Shown here piece after piece: positions 31,904-40,757 of a stretch of 64,000 bases of DNA (within the stretch, counting starts at the first letter, position 1; the number at the start of each line of letters is the position of its first letter). The DNA is taken from the NCBI RefSeq assembly GCF_006334915.2, contig NZ_VDMA02000001.1, forward strand, positions 62,001-126,000, read 5' to 3'. The notes beneath the pieces were generated by a model, which saw nothing but the letters and a program-made list of their open reading frames with translations, did no database searches and had not been told where the DNA came from. Made by a program: the position numbers and the translations under genes. This stretch comes from Microbispora catharanthi (GTDB taxonomy: Bacteria; Actinomycetota; Actinomycetes; Streptosporangiales; Streptosporangiaceae).

Positions 31904-32764
31904 GTGCCCGTTCAGCACGTTCTCGGCTCCACCATCCACTACCGCGACACCGGCTCCGGGGCGCCGATGGTCTTCCTGCACGGCAACCCCACCTCATCCC
32001 ACCTGTGGAGGCACGTCATCCCCGCGATCGGCGAGGGCCGCCGGCTGGCCCCCGACCTGATCGGCATGGGTGATTCCGGCAAGCCCGACATCGCGTACAC
32101 CTTCGCCGATCACGCCCGCTATCTGGACGCCTGGTTCGACGCCCTCGGCCTTCACGACGTGGTCCTCGTCGGCCACGACTGGGGCGGCGCACTTGCCTTC
32201 GACTGGGCCGCCCGTCACCCGGACCGGGTGCGGGGAATCGCCTTCACCGAAACCATCGTCAAGCCGATGACCTGGGAGGAGTTCCCCGAGGGCGGCCGGG
32301 AGCTGTTCGCGGCGATCAAGACCGAGGGCGTCGGAGAGAAGATGATCCTGGATGACAACGCCTTCATCGAACAGGGGTTGCCGGCCACCGTCGTGGCCCC
32401 CATGGACCAGAGCGACCTGGCCGTCTACCGCAAGCCGTACCCGACGCGCGAGAGCCGCCTGCCGCTGCTGCGGTGGGCGCGCTCGATGCCGCTCGGAGGT
32501 GAGCCCGCCGACGTGGTGGCACGCGTGGAGGCGTACGACAGGTGGCTGGCCGCCAGCCCGGAGGTGCCGAAGCTCCTGCTCGCCTTCGCGCCCGGGACCG
32601 GCACCATGGTGCACCAGGACATGATCGACTGGTGTGCGGCCACCATGGCCGGCCTCGAGATCCGGCAGTACGACGAGGTCGCGGGGCACCACACCCCGGA
32701 AGACCACCCGGAGCTGATCGCCGCGGCCGTCGCGGCCTGGGCGGAGGCGCACGGGCTGCGGTGA
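31904..32764 (+). CDS. Haloalkane dehalogenase (alpha/beta hydrolase)
   Basis: A 286-residue enzyme beginning at GTG 31904 behind AAAGGA. All haloalkane dehalogenase landmarks are present: HGNPTSSHLWR (halide-stabilising Asn28), LVGHDWGGALAFDWA (nucleophile Asp92, halide-binding Trp93), FTETIV (Glu116 as probable catalytic acid) and GHHTPEDHPELIA (catalytic His263). It would replace a halogen by hydroxyl in the cytoplasm. It closes the NmrA-PPOX operon with an 11-bp gap. It matches the DhaA type in length. Confidence 0.9.
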   Translation: MPVQHVLGSTIHYRDTGSGAPMVFLHGNPTSSHLWRHVIPAIGEGRRLAPDLIGMGDSGKPDIAYTFADHARYLDAWFDALGLHDVVLVGHDWGGALAFDWAARHPDRVRGIAFTETIVKPMTWEEFPEGGRELFAAIKTEGVGEKMILDDNAFIEQGLPATVVAPMDQSDLAVYRKPYPTRESRLPLLRWARSMPLGGEPADVVARVEAYDRWLAASPEVPKLLLAFAPGTGTMVHQDMIDWCAATMAGLEIRQYDEVAGHHTPEDHPELIAAAVAAWAEAHGLR

Positions 32765-32982
32765 CACCCGGACGCCCGCTCCCGCTCGTCGGAAAGAGCG
32801 TCGAAGCGCTACGACAGCCGGGTCCCCTGCCTCGCGCAGGTCGCAACTGTCGGTGCCCTCCAATACGGTCTTCTCGGCACGCGGAGCCCCGCCCGCCTCT
32901 CGTGGCGGGCGGGACTCCGCGATCGGGCGGGATGCGGCGCGGATCGGTGAGACGGACCCGCGACATGGATCGGGGGGACCGG

Positions 32983-34575
32983 ATGGCGGACCGCAGGGCG
33001 CTGGACCTCGACTCGCTGGCGATCAGCGATCGGTTCAGGCTGTTCAACTTCACCAGGCGCGACGACCACGTGGCCTATCTCTGGGTCCTGCGGGCGATGG
33101 ACCGGCTGCGAGAGGTGCACCAGGTCCAGGTGGACGCCGGTGAGGTGCAGGCGGCCCTGAACGAGCTGGCCCGGCTCCACGACGAGGTCCCCACGTTCGA
33201 CGGCAACCTGCGCGACCGGCTGGACGCCCTGTACGAGGACGGGGTGGTGCACCGGTTCGACGACGCGTCCCGGGCCGGCAACCTCGTCCGCTACCGCAAC
33301 AGACAGTCGGTCTACCAGTTCAGCGAGCTGGGCTACTGGGCGTACACGTCGGTCGAGGGACTGCTCGCGGCCCGCATCCAGGACGCCAACCTGTCGCGGC
33401 TGGTCTTCTCCGACATCCTGGAGGACCTCAAGGCGCTCGCGGCGGCCAACCGCGCGGGGGAGGGCGAGCAGGTCTACCGCCGGTTGTCCCGGCTGGACTC
33501 GGTGATGGAGGACATGGGACGCCGCTCCGCGCACTTCCATGTGACGCTCGGCGAGATCATCCGGTCCACCGACGCCTCTCCGGAGACGTTCCTGCGCTAC
33601 AAGAACGCCCTGCTGACGCACATGTCGGAGTTCATGGCGGAGCTCGACCGCTACCTGCCCCGCCTGGCCACGGCCGTGCGGGATGTCGAGGCGAGTGGTC
33701 TGGCCTTCCTGCTCGACCGCGCGGCGGCGGCGGACGAGCGGCCCTTCATGGATCGGCACGAGCGGCTGGAGGACTGGCGCCGCCGCTGGTCCGCCCTGCG
33801 GGCGTGGTTCGCCCCTGAGGGATCGCAGGAGTCCCGTGCCGGGGAGCTGCGCAACGCCACGCGCATCGCGGTCTCGGGGGTGATCGCGCTGCTGCGGCAG
33901 ATCTCGGAGGCGCAGCGCGGCGGCGTCAACCGGGCCACCCAGCTGCGGCATCTGGCCGAGTGGGTCTGGAACGCGCCGGACGAGGGCGCCGCCCACGCGC
34001 TGATGGGCGCGGCTTTCAACCTGCGGAGCGCACGGCACCTGGGCGCCGCCCACGAGGACACCGAACAGATCTCGCCCAGGGCGACCTGGTGGGACGCGCC
34101 GGGGGTGGAGGTGTCGGTCACGCTCTTCCGCAGCGGCAAGGCGCCCACCCCGGGCGTGCCCGCGCCGGTGCGCGGCAACCCCGGCGCGCGGGCGGCGCTG
34201 CGCCGCGAGCAGGCCGCGGAGCGCGCGGCCGAGCGCGAGGCCGCCGGCCACCTGACGGATCTGGGCGCGCACGGGCGGGTGCTCGACGAGTCCGAGACCC
34301 GGATCCTGCTGAAACTGATGACGCGGGCGCTGGAGGGACGAACGGTCGTCGCCGGCCGTCTGAAGAGAGGATCCGGTGCCGACGACGCCGTGATGATCCG
34401 GCTCGTGCCGAGCGACACCGGAAGCGCCGTGCGCACCGCGCAGGGACTGCTCCACCTGCCCGGATTCCGGGTCGAACTCGCCGGGCGGACGCCGGTGACA
34501 GGTCCCGGGGCAGGTTCGAAGACGGGTTCGATGACGGGTTCGAAGGCAGGTTCGATGACAGGGGGTGCCAGGTGA
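32983..34575 (+). CDS. jetA: Wadjet-type JetA-like protein (DUF2397/TIGR02677)
   Basis: A 530-residue protein: SDRFRLFNFTRRDDHVAYLWVLRAMDRLREVHQVQV, VVHRFDDASRAGNLVRYRNRQSVYQFSELGYWAYTSVE, SDILEDLKALAAANRAGEGEQVYRRLSRLDSVMEDMGRRSAHFHVTLGEI. These match the DUF2397 kleisin-like subunit of SMC defence systems that silence plasmids. Start at ATG 32983 follows GGGGGG; ATG 32965 is possible. The C-terminus ends in a tandem GSKTGSMT repeat. It overlaps jetB by GTGA, forming a compact jetABC operon. Confidence 0.88.
   Translation: MADRRALDLDSLAISDRFRLFNFTRRDDHVAYLWVLRAMDRLREVHQVQVDAGEVQAALNELARLHDEVPTFDGNLRDRLDALYEDGVVHRFDDASRAGNLVRYRNRQSVYQFSELGYWAYTSVEGLLAARIQDANLSRLVFSDILEDLKALAAANRAGEGEQVYRRLSRLDSVMEDMGRRSAHFHVTLGEIIRSTDASPETFLRYKNALLTHMSEFMAELDRYLPRLATAVRDVEASGLAFLLDRAAAADERPFMDRHERLEDWRRRWSALRAWFAPEGSQESRAGELRNATRIAVSGVIALLRQISEAQRGGVNRATQLRHLAEWVWNAPDEGAAHALMGAAFNLRSARHLGAAHEDTEQISPRATWWDAPGVEVSVTLFRSGKAPTPGVPAPVRGNPGARAALRREQAAERAAEREAAGHLTDLGAHGRVLDESETRILLKLMTRALEGRTVVAGRLKRGSGADDAVMIRLVPSDTGSAVRTAQGLLHLPGFRVELAGRTPVTGPGAGSKTGSMTGSKAGSMTGGAR
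34510..34557 (+). repeat. Four tandem 12-bp repeats at the 3' end of jetA
   Basis: Units GCAGGTTCGAAG, ACGGGTTCGATG, ACGGGTTCGAAG and GCAGGTTCGATG encode (A)GSK/TGSM/TGSK/AGSM. They form a disordered tail just before the jetB start and could expand or shrink by slippage. Confidence 0.85.
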
Positions 34576-36011
34576 CCAGTCCTCGCGCCCGGGCCGCCGC
34601 CGGCGTCTCCGTCGCCGACCTCGGCTCCTACCAGCAGGCGGTCCGCCGCGTGCTGACCTGCGATCTGATCACCAAGGAGCGGCCGCGGCCCGGCGTGCTC
34701 GACCAGGTGCTGCGCTGGGCCGACGAGATGGCGCGCGACTTCCGCGAGCTGCTCGGCTACACACTGATCGCCACGACCCACCACGTACGGCTGGTCCGCC
34801 GCCTCGACGTCCTGGACGACACACAGCAATCGATCTTCTCCCGCAGGGGCAAGCCGTTCGACCGCCGCAGGCTGGCCTACCTGTGCCTGGTCCTCGGGTC
34901 GTTCCAGCGCTCCCGCATCGAGATCAGTCTGGCGGACCTGGTGCGGATCTTCACTCCGCTGGCCAACACCATCGACGGCCTCGGCTTCGACCCCGCGATC
35001 GGATCGCACAAGGCGGCCATCGTCGACGTGCTGGGCTGGCTGGTGGACCGCGGCGCGCTCCGGCTGTCCGACGGCAGCCTGGAGTGGTGGGCGCGCGACA
35101 CCGAACGCGGCGACGCGCTGTACGACATCGACCATGACATCTGCGCGGTGCTGTTCAAGCCGGCCCGGCCCGTCCAGCACCTCACCAGCGCGGCCGGCCT
35201 GGTGCACGAGCCGCCGCATTCGAACCCGGCCCGCAGGGCGCGGCGGCTGCTCGTCGAGTTCCCCGTGGCGTACTACGCGGACGTCGAGCCGGAGGTGGCC
35301 GACGCGCTGCGTGCCCCGGGTCTCGCCGAGGACCTCGTCCGGTTCACCGGCCTGGTCCTGGAACGGCGCGCGGAGGGCGTCATGCTCGCCGACCCGGGCG
35401 GCGTCTTCACCGACCGGCCGTTCCCCGGCCGGGGCAACGCGGTGAGCCGGGCGGCCGGGCTGCTGCTGGCGAAGATCGCCGACCTGCTGGAGGACCCCGA
35501 GCACGTGCCGGAGCCGCTGCCCGTGCCCGCGCTCGCCGACGACCAGGCCGACCTCGTGTCCCGGATGGACGCGGGCCTGCCCCGCGACGGAATCGTCGCC
35601 GAGCTCGCCTGGTCCCCGTCCGAGGCCGAGCCGCCGTCCCCCGACGACCGGCCCGCGCCCGCCGAGGCGCCGTTCGTGGAGCGCAGCCGACTCGAGACGA
35701 TGACGACCGAGCTCTACGACGAGTTCGGGGCGGCCTCGTTCACCACCACCTGGCAGCAGGACCCCCGGGGGCTGCTCGACGCCGTCATCGGCTTCCTCTC
35801 GGACCTGATGCTGCTCAGGCCGGTGCCCGGCGGCGTGCTCGTCCTGCCCGCCGCCCTGCGGTATCGCAACATCCGGGCCGCCCTGCCCACCCGGAGCTCG
35901 GGCGGCCAGTTGGCGCTGGTGGCGCTGCCGGAGCCGGCCACGCGGAAGGACCCGCCACTACAAGATCCGCGCACGCAGGAGGTTTCGTACACACAGGAGG
36001 AAGAGCGATGA
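34572..36011 (+). CDS. jetB: Wadjet-type JetB-like protein (DUF2398/TIGR02678)
   Basis: A 479-residue protein starting at a GTG that overlaps the jetA stop. Typical family sequence: LGSYQQAVRRVLTCDLITKERPRPGVLDQVLRWADEMARDFRELLGYTL, FDRRRLAYLCLVLGSFQRSRIEISLADLV, GALRLSDGSLEWWARD, DALYDIDHDICAVLF. DUF2398 proteins have winged-helix folds and act as the KITE-like partner bridging JetA and the SMC subunit. It overlaps jetC by ATGA. Confidence 0.88.
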   Translation: MTSPRARAAAGVSVADLGSYQQAVRRVLTCDLITKERPRPGVLDQVLRWADEMARDFRELLGYTLIATTHHVRLVRRLDVLDDTQQSIFSRRGKPFDRRRLAYLCLVLGSFQRSRIEISLADLVRIFTPLANTIDGLGFDPAIGSHKAAIVDVLGWLVDRGALRLSDGSLEWWARDTERGDALYDIDHDICAVLFKPARPVQHLTSAAGLVHEPPHSNPARRARRLLVEFPVAYYADVEPEVADALRAPGLAEDLVRFTGLVLERRAEGVMLADPGGVFTDRPFPGRGNAVSRAAGLLLAKIADLLEDPEHVPEPLPVPALADDQADLVSRMDAGLPRDGIVAELAWSPSEAEPPSPDDRPAPAEAPFVERSRLETMTTELYDEFGAASFTTTWQQDPRGLLDAVIGFLSDLMLLRPVPGGVLVLPAALRYRNIRAALPTRSSGGQLALVALPEPATRKDPPLQDPRTQEVSYTQEEER

Positions 36012-39000
36012 CGCCGCCGCCCGACCGGTTCCAGCCCAGCAGGGCCGGTGTGATCAACGTCTGGGACTACGTGGACGAGGAGTTCGCCTTCGCCGACGGA
36101 CGCCTGGTTCTGCGCGGGCACAACGGCTCGGGCAAGACCAAGGCGCTGGAGGTGCTCTTCCCGTTCATCCTCGACGGCGTGGCTGACGCCCGGCGGCTCG
36201 ACCCGTTCAGCGGCGAGAACCGCACGATGAAGTCCAACCTGCTCTACCGGGGGCAGGAGGCCGAGTACGGCTACGTGTGGATGGAGTTCGCCCGGCGGGA
36301 GATCGGGGCGGAGCCGGCCGCGACCGACGAGACCGTCACCCTCATCATCGGCATCCGCGCGCACCGGCACAGGGACGGGGTGCGGACCTCGTTCTTCGTC
36401 ACCGACAAGCGCCTCGGCGTCGACTTCGGGCTGCTGGCGCCCGACTCCCGGCCGCTCACCGAGCGGCAGCTCAAGGCCGTCCTCGGACCGGACGCCCACA
36501 GTGAGACCGCCACCCAGTATCGGGACGCGGTGGACGCCCGGCTGTTCGGGCTGGGCAGGGAGCGCTACACCCAGCTCCTCGACCTGCTGCTGGCGCTGCG
36601 CCGCCCGCTGCTGGCCAAGGACCTCGACCCCGACAAGGTCTCGGCCACGCTCACCTCGGGTCTCAGCCCCATCGACGAGGAACTGGTCGACCAGGCGGCC
36701 CGCGACTTCGAGAACCTGGCGGCGGTCCAGAAGCAGTTCGACGACTTCGCCGTCGCGGACTCGGCCGTGCGGGCGTTCCTGACCGACTACGTGGCATACC
36801 TGCGCACCCATGCCAAGGCCCGGCTCGCCCGCATCCAGACCGAGATGGACGGTGCAGTGGAGCACGCCCGCACGCTCGTCCGGGCCGAGGACGCGCGCAA
36901 GAGGGCCGTGGCCGCACGCGAGGCCGCCTCGGCGGCGGCCACCACGGCCGAGGCCGAACGGGAAGGGCTGGAGCGCCGCCTCGCCGCGCTGCGCGCGGAC
37001 GACGCCTACCGCGCGCGGGGAGAGCTGGAACTGCGCCGCCGTCAGATCGCCAAGACCGGCGAGGAGGTCGAACGGGAGCGTGCCCGGCTGGCGGACGGCG
37101 CCGAACACCTGGCCGTCCTGGAAGGCGAGGCGGGCGAACTCGCGGAGCGACTGGAGAGCGCACGGGCGGCGATCGTCCGTTATGCCACCGACCTCGCCGA
37201 CGCGGCGGAGCGGGCCGGCGTCTCCCACGACGGGGACGGCCCGGCCGACACGGGGGAGGACCTGCTCACGACGGCGCGGGCACGTGCGACCGCACGGCGG
37301 GACGACGTCGCGAAGGTCCGCGACGAGATCGCAAGGGTGTCGGGGGCGGAGCGGGACCGCCTGCGGGCGGAGACCGACAGGGACAAGGCGGACAAGGACG
37401 TCGCGGAACGCGAATCGCGGTGCGAGACCGCCGACGCCGCGCTGACGACGGCACGCCGCCTCGCGGGGGAGGCGCTCGACGTCTGGGCCGCCCGCTGGGC
37501 CCGCTCGTCGAGGCTCCCGGGAGACGACCTGGAGGACGGGCGCCCGGAGGACGACGAGGCGGTGGCCGGGCCCGCCGATGTGGCGGCGCTGGCGGAGGCC
37601 CTCGCCCACGCCGGAGACGCCGGGGCGCCGTCCCTGGCCGAGGTCTACAGCGTGCGGGCCGAGGAACGGCGGACGGAGGCGGCCAGGTCCGCGGAACGCC
37701 TGTCCGCACGGGTGCGCGACCTCGCCGCCGACCTCGTCCGCCTGCGCCGCGAGCGGGAGGAGATCGCGGCGGAACGCGACGAGGCGCCGCCGCACGACGA
37801 TCGCCGGACGGCGGACCGCGACGGACGCCCGGGGGCGCCCCTGTGGCGGCTCGTCCGGTTCGCCGACGGCCTCGACGAGAAGGAGGCGGCCGGCCTCGAA
37901 GGCGCTCTGTACGGCGCGGGACTGCTGACCGCCTGGGTTCACCCGGAGGCGCGGCAGACTCTCGACGCCGTCGAGGTCCTGGAATCCGACGGTTACCTGA
38001 TCCCGCTCCCCGAGGAGAGCCGCCCGTCCGGCCGTACGCTCGCCGACGTCCTCGTGCCGGAGGATCAGGACCTGGTGCCGGCGGCGGTCGTCGCGGACGT
38101 GCTGCGGTCGGTCGCGGTATCCGACACGGTCACGCCCTGCCGGGACCAGCAGGGCGGACCGGCGCCGACGGTGACCGGCCGGGCCCAGTTCGGCCTCGGC
38201 CTCCTCTTCGGCGCCCGGCCCAAGCCGTCGCCCGAGTACATCGGCGCCACGAACCGGGCCGATCGCCGCGTGGCCAGGCTCGCCGAGTATGACGAGATGA
38301 TCGGCGAGACGAGCCGGGCGCACGAGGACGCCGAGCACGATCTGGCACGCGCCAATCGCCGGCTGGAGGACTTCGCCCGAGCCCGGCGGGAGCTCCCGCC
38401 CGCCACGGCGGTCGTCGAGGCCGTCACCCGAGTGACTCAGGAGTCCGCACTGCTGGCCCAGGCGCGCTCGGCGCTCGCGGACCGCCGCCGCGACCTCGAC
38501 GCCTCGGTGGCCCAGGTCGACGCGGCGCGCCGGCGGCTGCGGCAGGTCGCGGCGGAAAGGAGCATGCCTGTCGCGGAACAGGAGGTCGACGCGGTCGCGC
38601 GGGCCGTCGACGACTTCCTCGCCACGGCGCAGCGGCTGCACGACGGCCGCGAGCGGGCCGCGTCCGAGGAGCGGGACCTCGCGTCGCGGCAGGCCGCGAT
38701 CGCCCGGCAGCGCGAGCGGCACGACGCGGACTCCCGCGCTCTGGGGGACAAGGAGCGGGAGCACCGAGCCGAGGTCGAGGAGTTCAGGGCGGGCGAGGAG
38801 GCCCTGGACGCGCCGTTGCGCGAGGTGCTCGCCCATATCGGCGAGGCCGAGCAACGCCTCGCCGAGGTCCGTGAGCGGTGCGAGGAGCATTCCGCCGCTG
38901 CGGCGCGGGAGAACGAGGCGCTGATCGTCGCCCAGGCCGACCTCAGGCACGGCCAGGCTTCCCTCGGCCAGGCGCTCGGGCACCTCTTCGAGCACGTCGC

Positions 39001-40360
39001 GGCGTTCGGGCCGTACGCGCATCTGGAGCTGCGCCCGCTCCTCGGCGTCACCGCCACGGCCCCGTGGCCCGCCCATGTCGGCTGGCCCGAACCGGCGGAG
39101 GCGGCCGCGTCGGCGGCGGCGGAGCTGTCCGCGCACCCTGGCGCCGGAGAGGGGGGCGGACCGTCGCCCGATCCCGCCGCCCTGGTCGGCCGGGTGCTGC
39201 CGGGAGACGTGGCCGCGCTGCTGGACGCCTTCGCCGCGGAGATGGCCGACATCCGCGTGCCCGGGGAGAGCACGCTCAAGAACGCCGCGACCAGGCTGTC
39301 GGCCTCGCTGCGGACCTTCCAGGACGCGCTCGACGGCTGCGCCGAGGACTACCGCCTGGAGCACGACCCCACCGGCGTCGTCATGGTCTACGTCAGCGAC
39401 GAGGGCGGCCGCAATCCGGTCGCCGCCTTCGCCCGGCGGGTCGCCGACCGCGTCCAGGAGCAGGGAATGCTGCTTGAGAAGCGGGAGCGGACCGTGCTGG
39501 AGGACGAGTTGCTCACCGCGCTCGCCCAGCAGGTGCACGACCGGGTCCGCACCGCACGCGACCTGGTGCGCGGCATGAACGACGACACCCGGTCACGGCC
39601 CATGTCGTCCGGCACCAGGATCGGCATCCGCTGGGGCCGCTCTGACCGGCTGAACGACCGGCAGGTCGCGGTGTCGCGGCTCCTCGACAGGGACGCGCAG
39701 GGGCTCGGCGCGGCCGGGCTGGCCGAGCTGCGCGGCCTGCTGCGGGAGATGATCCGCGACTACCGGGCCGCGCATCCGCGTGCCACGTACAAGCAGGCCC
39801 TGGCCGACGTGCTCGACTACCGCACCTGGTACGGCTTCGAGCTGGTGCTCGCCGTGCCGGGGGAGAAGGAGGTGAAGCTCACCCGGGCCAAGCACGAGGA
39901 GATGTCCGGCGGGGAGAAGTCGGCGGCCATCCACCTCCCGCTGTTCGCCGCGGCCAACGCCCTCTACTCGTCCGCCAAGCCCACGTGCCCGCGGATGATC
40001 GCGCTGGACGAGGCGTTCGCCGGCATCGACGACCGGTACAAGCCCGAGCTGCTGGGCCTGACCGTGAAATTCGGCCTCGACCTGTTCATGACCGGCCACG
40101 ACCTGTGGGTCCACTTCGACACCGTGCCGATGGCCGCGCACTACGACATGCACCACGACAAGAGCGCGCACGCGGTGTCGGCGATGCTGATGCTCTGGGA
40201 CGGCGCCCAGACCATCGACGCCGACGCCGGTTTCTCCGGCAACGAGGAGCTGGCCGAAACGCTGCTCGGCCTCCGGCCGAGCCGCCGCGCCCCCGCCCTC
40301 ACCGAGGGCACGCTCCTCGCCGCCGACGGCGACGAGGAACCCGAAGACGTGCCTCAGTGA
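36008..40360 (+). CDS. jetC: Wadjet-type JetC-like SMC ATPase (TIGR02680)
   Basis: A 1450-residue SMC-like ATPase. Walker A is at the N-terminus (LRGHNGSGKTKALEVLF, residues ~37-44). Two long Glu/Arg/Ala-rich coiled-coil arms span roughly residues 260-1000 around a hinge-like section. The ABC signature (EEMSGGEKSAAIHLPLF, about 1298) and Walker B (PRMIALDEAFAGID, about 1330) are near the end. All ATPase motifs look intact. In Wadjet systems the JetABC motor extrudes DNA and delivers small circular DNA to JetD for cutting. In the usual gene order the DUF2399/TIGR02679 jetD follows directly, but here no intact jetD is present. Confidence 0.93.
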   Translation: MTPPPDRFQPSRAGVINVWDYVDEEFAFADGRLVLRGHNGSGKTKALEVLFPFILDGVADARRLDPFSGENRTMKSNLLYRGQEAEYGYVWMEFARREIGAEPAATDETVTLIIGIRAHRHRDGVRTSFFVTDKRLGVDFGLLAPDSRPLTERQLKAVLGPDAHSETATQYRDAVDARLFGLGRERYTQLLDLLLALRRPLLAKDLDPDKVSATLTSGLSPIDEELVDQAARDFENLAAVQKQFDDFAVADSAVRAFLTDYVAYLRTHAKARLARIQTEMDGAVEHARTLVRAEDARKRAVAAREAASAAATTAEAEREGLERRLAALRADDAYRARGELELRRRQIAKTGEEVERERARLADGAEHLAVLEGEAGELAERLESARAAIVRYATDLADAAERAGVSHDGDGPADTGEDLLTTARARATARRDDVAKVRDEIARVSGAERDRLRAETDRDKADKDVAERESRCETADAALTTARRLAGEALDVWAARWARSSRLPGDDLEDGRPEDDEAVAGPADVAALAEALAHAGDAGAPSLAEVYSVRAEERRTEAARSAERLSARVRDLAADLVRLRREREEIAAERDEAPPHDDRRTADRDGRPGAPLWRLVRFADGLDEKEAAGLEGALYGAGLLTAWVHPEARQTLDAVEVLESDGYLIPLPEESRPSGRTLADVLVPEDQDLVPAAVVADVLRSVAVSDTVTPCRDQQGGPAPTVTGRAQFGLGLLFGARPKPSPEYIGATNRADRRVARLAEYDEMIGETSRAHEDAEHDLARANRRLEDFARARRELPPATAVVEAVTRVTQESALLAQARSALADRRRDLDASVAQVDAARRRLRQVAAERSMPVAEQEVDAVARAVDDFLATAQRLHDGRERAASEERDLASRQAAIARQRERHDADSRALGDKEREHRAEVEEFRAGEEALDAPLREVLAHIGEAEQRLAEVRERCEEHSAAAARENEALIVAQADLRHGQASLGQALGHLFEHVAAFGPYAHLELRPLLGVTATAPWPAHVGWPEPAEAAASAAAELSAHPGAGEGGGPSPDPAALVGRVLPGDVAALLDAFAAEMADIRVPGESTLKNAATRLSASLRTFQDALDGCAEDYRLEHDPTGVVMVYVSDEGGRNPVAAFARRVADRVQEQGMLLEKRERTVLEDELLTALAQQVHDRVRTARDLVRGMNDDTRSRPMSSGTRIGIRWGRSDRLNDRQVAVSRLLDRDAQGLGAAGLAELRGLLREMIRDYRAAHPRATYKQALADVLDYRTWYGFELVLAVPGEKEVKLTRAKHEEMSGGEKSAAIHLPLFAAANALYSSAKPTCPRMIALDEAFAGIDDRYKPELLGLTVKFGLDLFMTGHDLWVHFDTVPMAAHYDMHHDKSAHAVSAMLMLWDGAQTIDADAGFSGNEELAETLLGLRPSRRAPALTEGTLLAADGDEEPEDVPQ

Positions 40361-40361
40361 G

Positions 40362-40412
40362 GCCCGATTCGACGGGGCGGTCTTCACCGGGGACACCTCG
40401 TTTCGCGCGTCG
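40362..40412 (+). pseudogene. Pentapeptide-repeat remnant at the jetC 3' junction
   Basis: ARFDGAVFTGDTSFRA is read immediately after the jetC stop. The alternating A-x-F-x-G pattern matches actinobacterial pentapeptide-repeat proteins (ATFTGDARF...). No start or continuation is found, so this is a fragment brought in or left at a recombination scar. Confidence 0.35.
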
Positions 40413-40437
40413 AGGATGGTGCCGAGCGCGCGCGGTG

Positions 40438-40575
40438 TCATGTGCACGAGCCGGCCGCGCACGTCGAGGTGTCGGGGTGCTCGGGGCCGGGGACGCGATC
40501 GTAGACGGGGAGTAGCGCGGCGAGCTGGTCGCGGGCCACCCGCGCGGCAGCAGCTGCTCGCCGAGCTCCAGCCCG
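40438..40575 (-). pseudogene. Tetratricopeptide-repeat remnant
   Basis: The minus strand encodes ARDQLAALLPVYDRVPGPEHPDTSTC, a clear copy of the repeat found in actinobacterial NB-ARC/TPR proteins (ARDQYAALLPVRERVLGPEHPDTLTTR). Only about one repeat survives before a stop. It may derive from a relative of the AfsR-like gene next to it. Confidence 0.55.
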
Positions 40576-40757
40576 GTCTCCCCCGGCTGCAGGTCGTCCG
40601 GCCTCCGTCCGGCCAGGGAGGCGCGAGCCGGATCGCTGCGGCTCGCAGCCCTCCCTGTGGATGCGCGCGATCGCGCGACTGGGGATTGATCCGCTGGGTC
40701 CCGCGGTAGGGACGTCCCGGGCGTGCGCGTCGAGGTCAGGCTCTCCCTCCGGCGTCG

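Larger units (their letters stand above)
40361..40757. other. Scar between jetC and the AfsR-like gene
   Basis: No intact gene. It contains a possible pentapeptide-repeat scrap (40362-40412) and a TPR-repeat scrap on the minus strand (40438-40575). This is where an intact jetD would be expected. Confidence 0.6.

Noticed and set aside
35714-39538. Long minus-strand open frame (about 1274 codons) antisense to jetB/jetC
   Set aside because: Composition is typical of an antisense shadow; the plus strand encodes clear SMC ATPase motifs.
36014-40360. jetC as a generic SbcC or RecN-like repair ATPase
   Set aside because: Overlap with DUF2397- and DUF2398-type genes and the large size fit the Wadjet/TIGR02680 context better.
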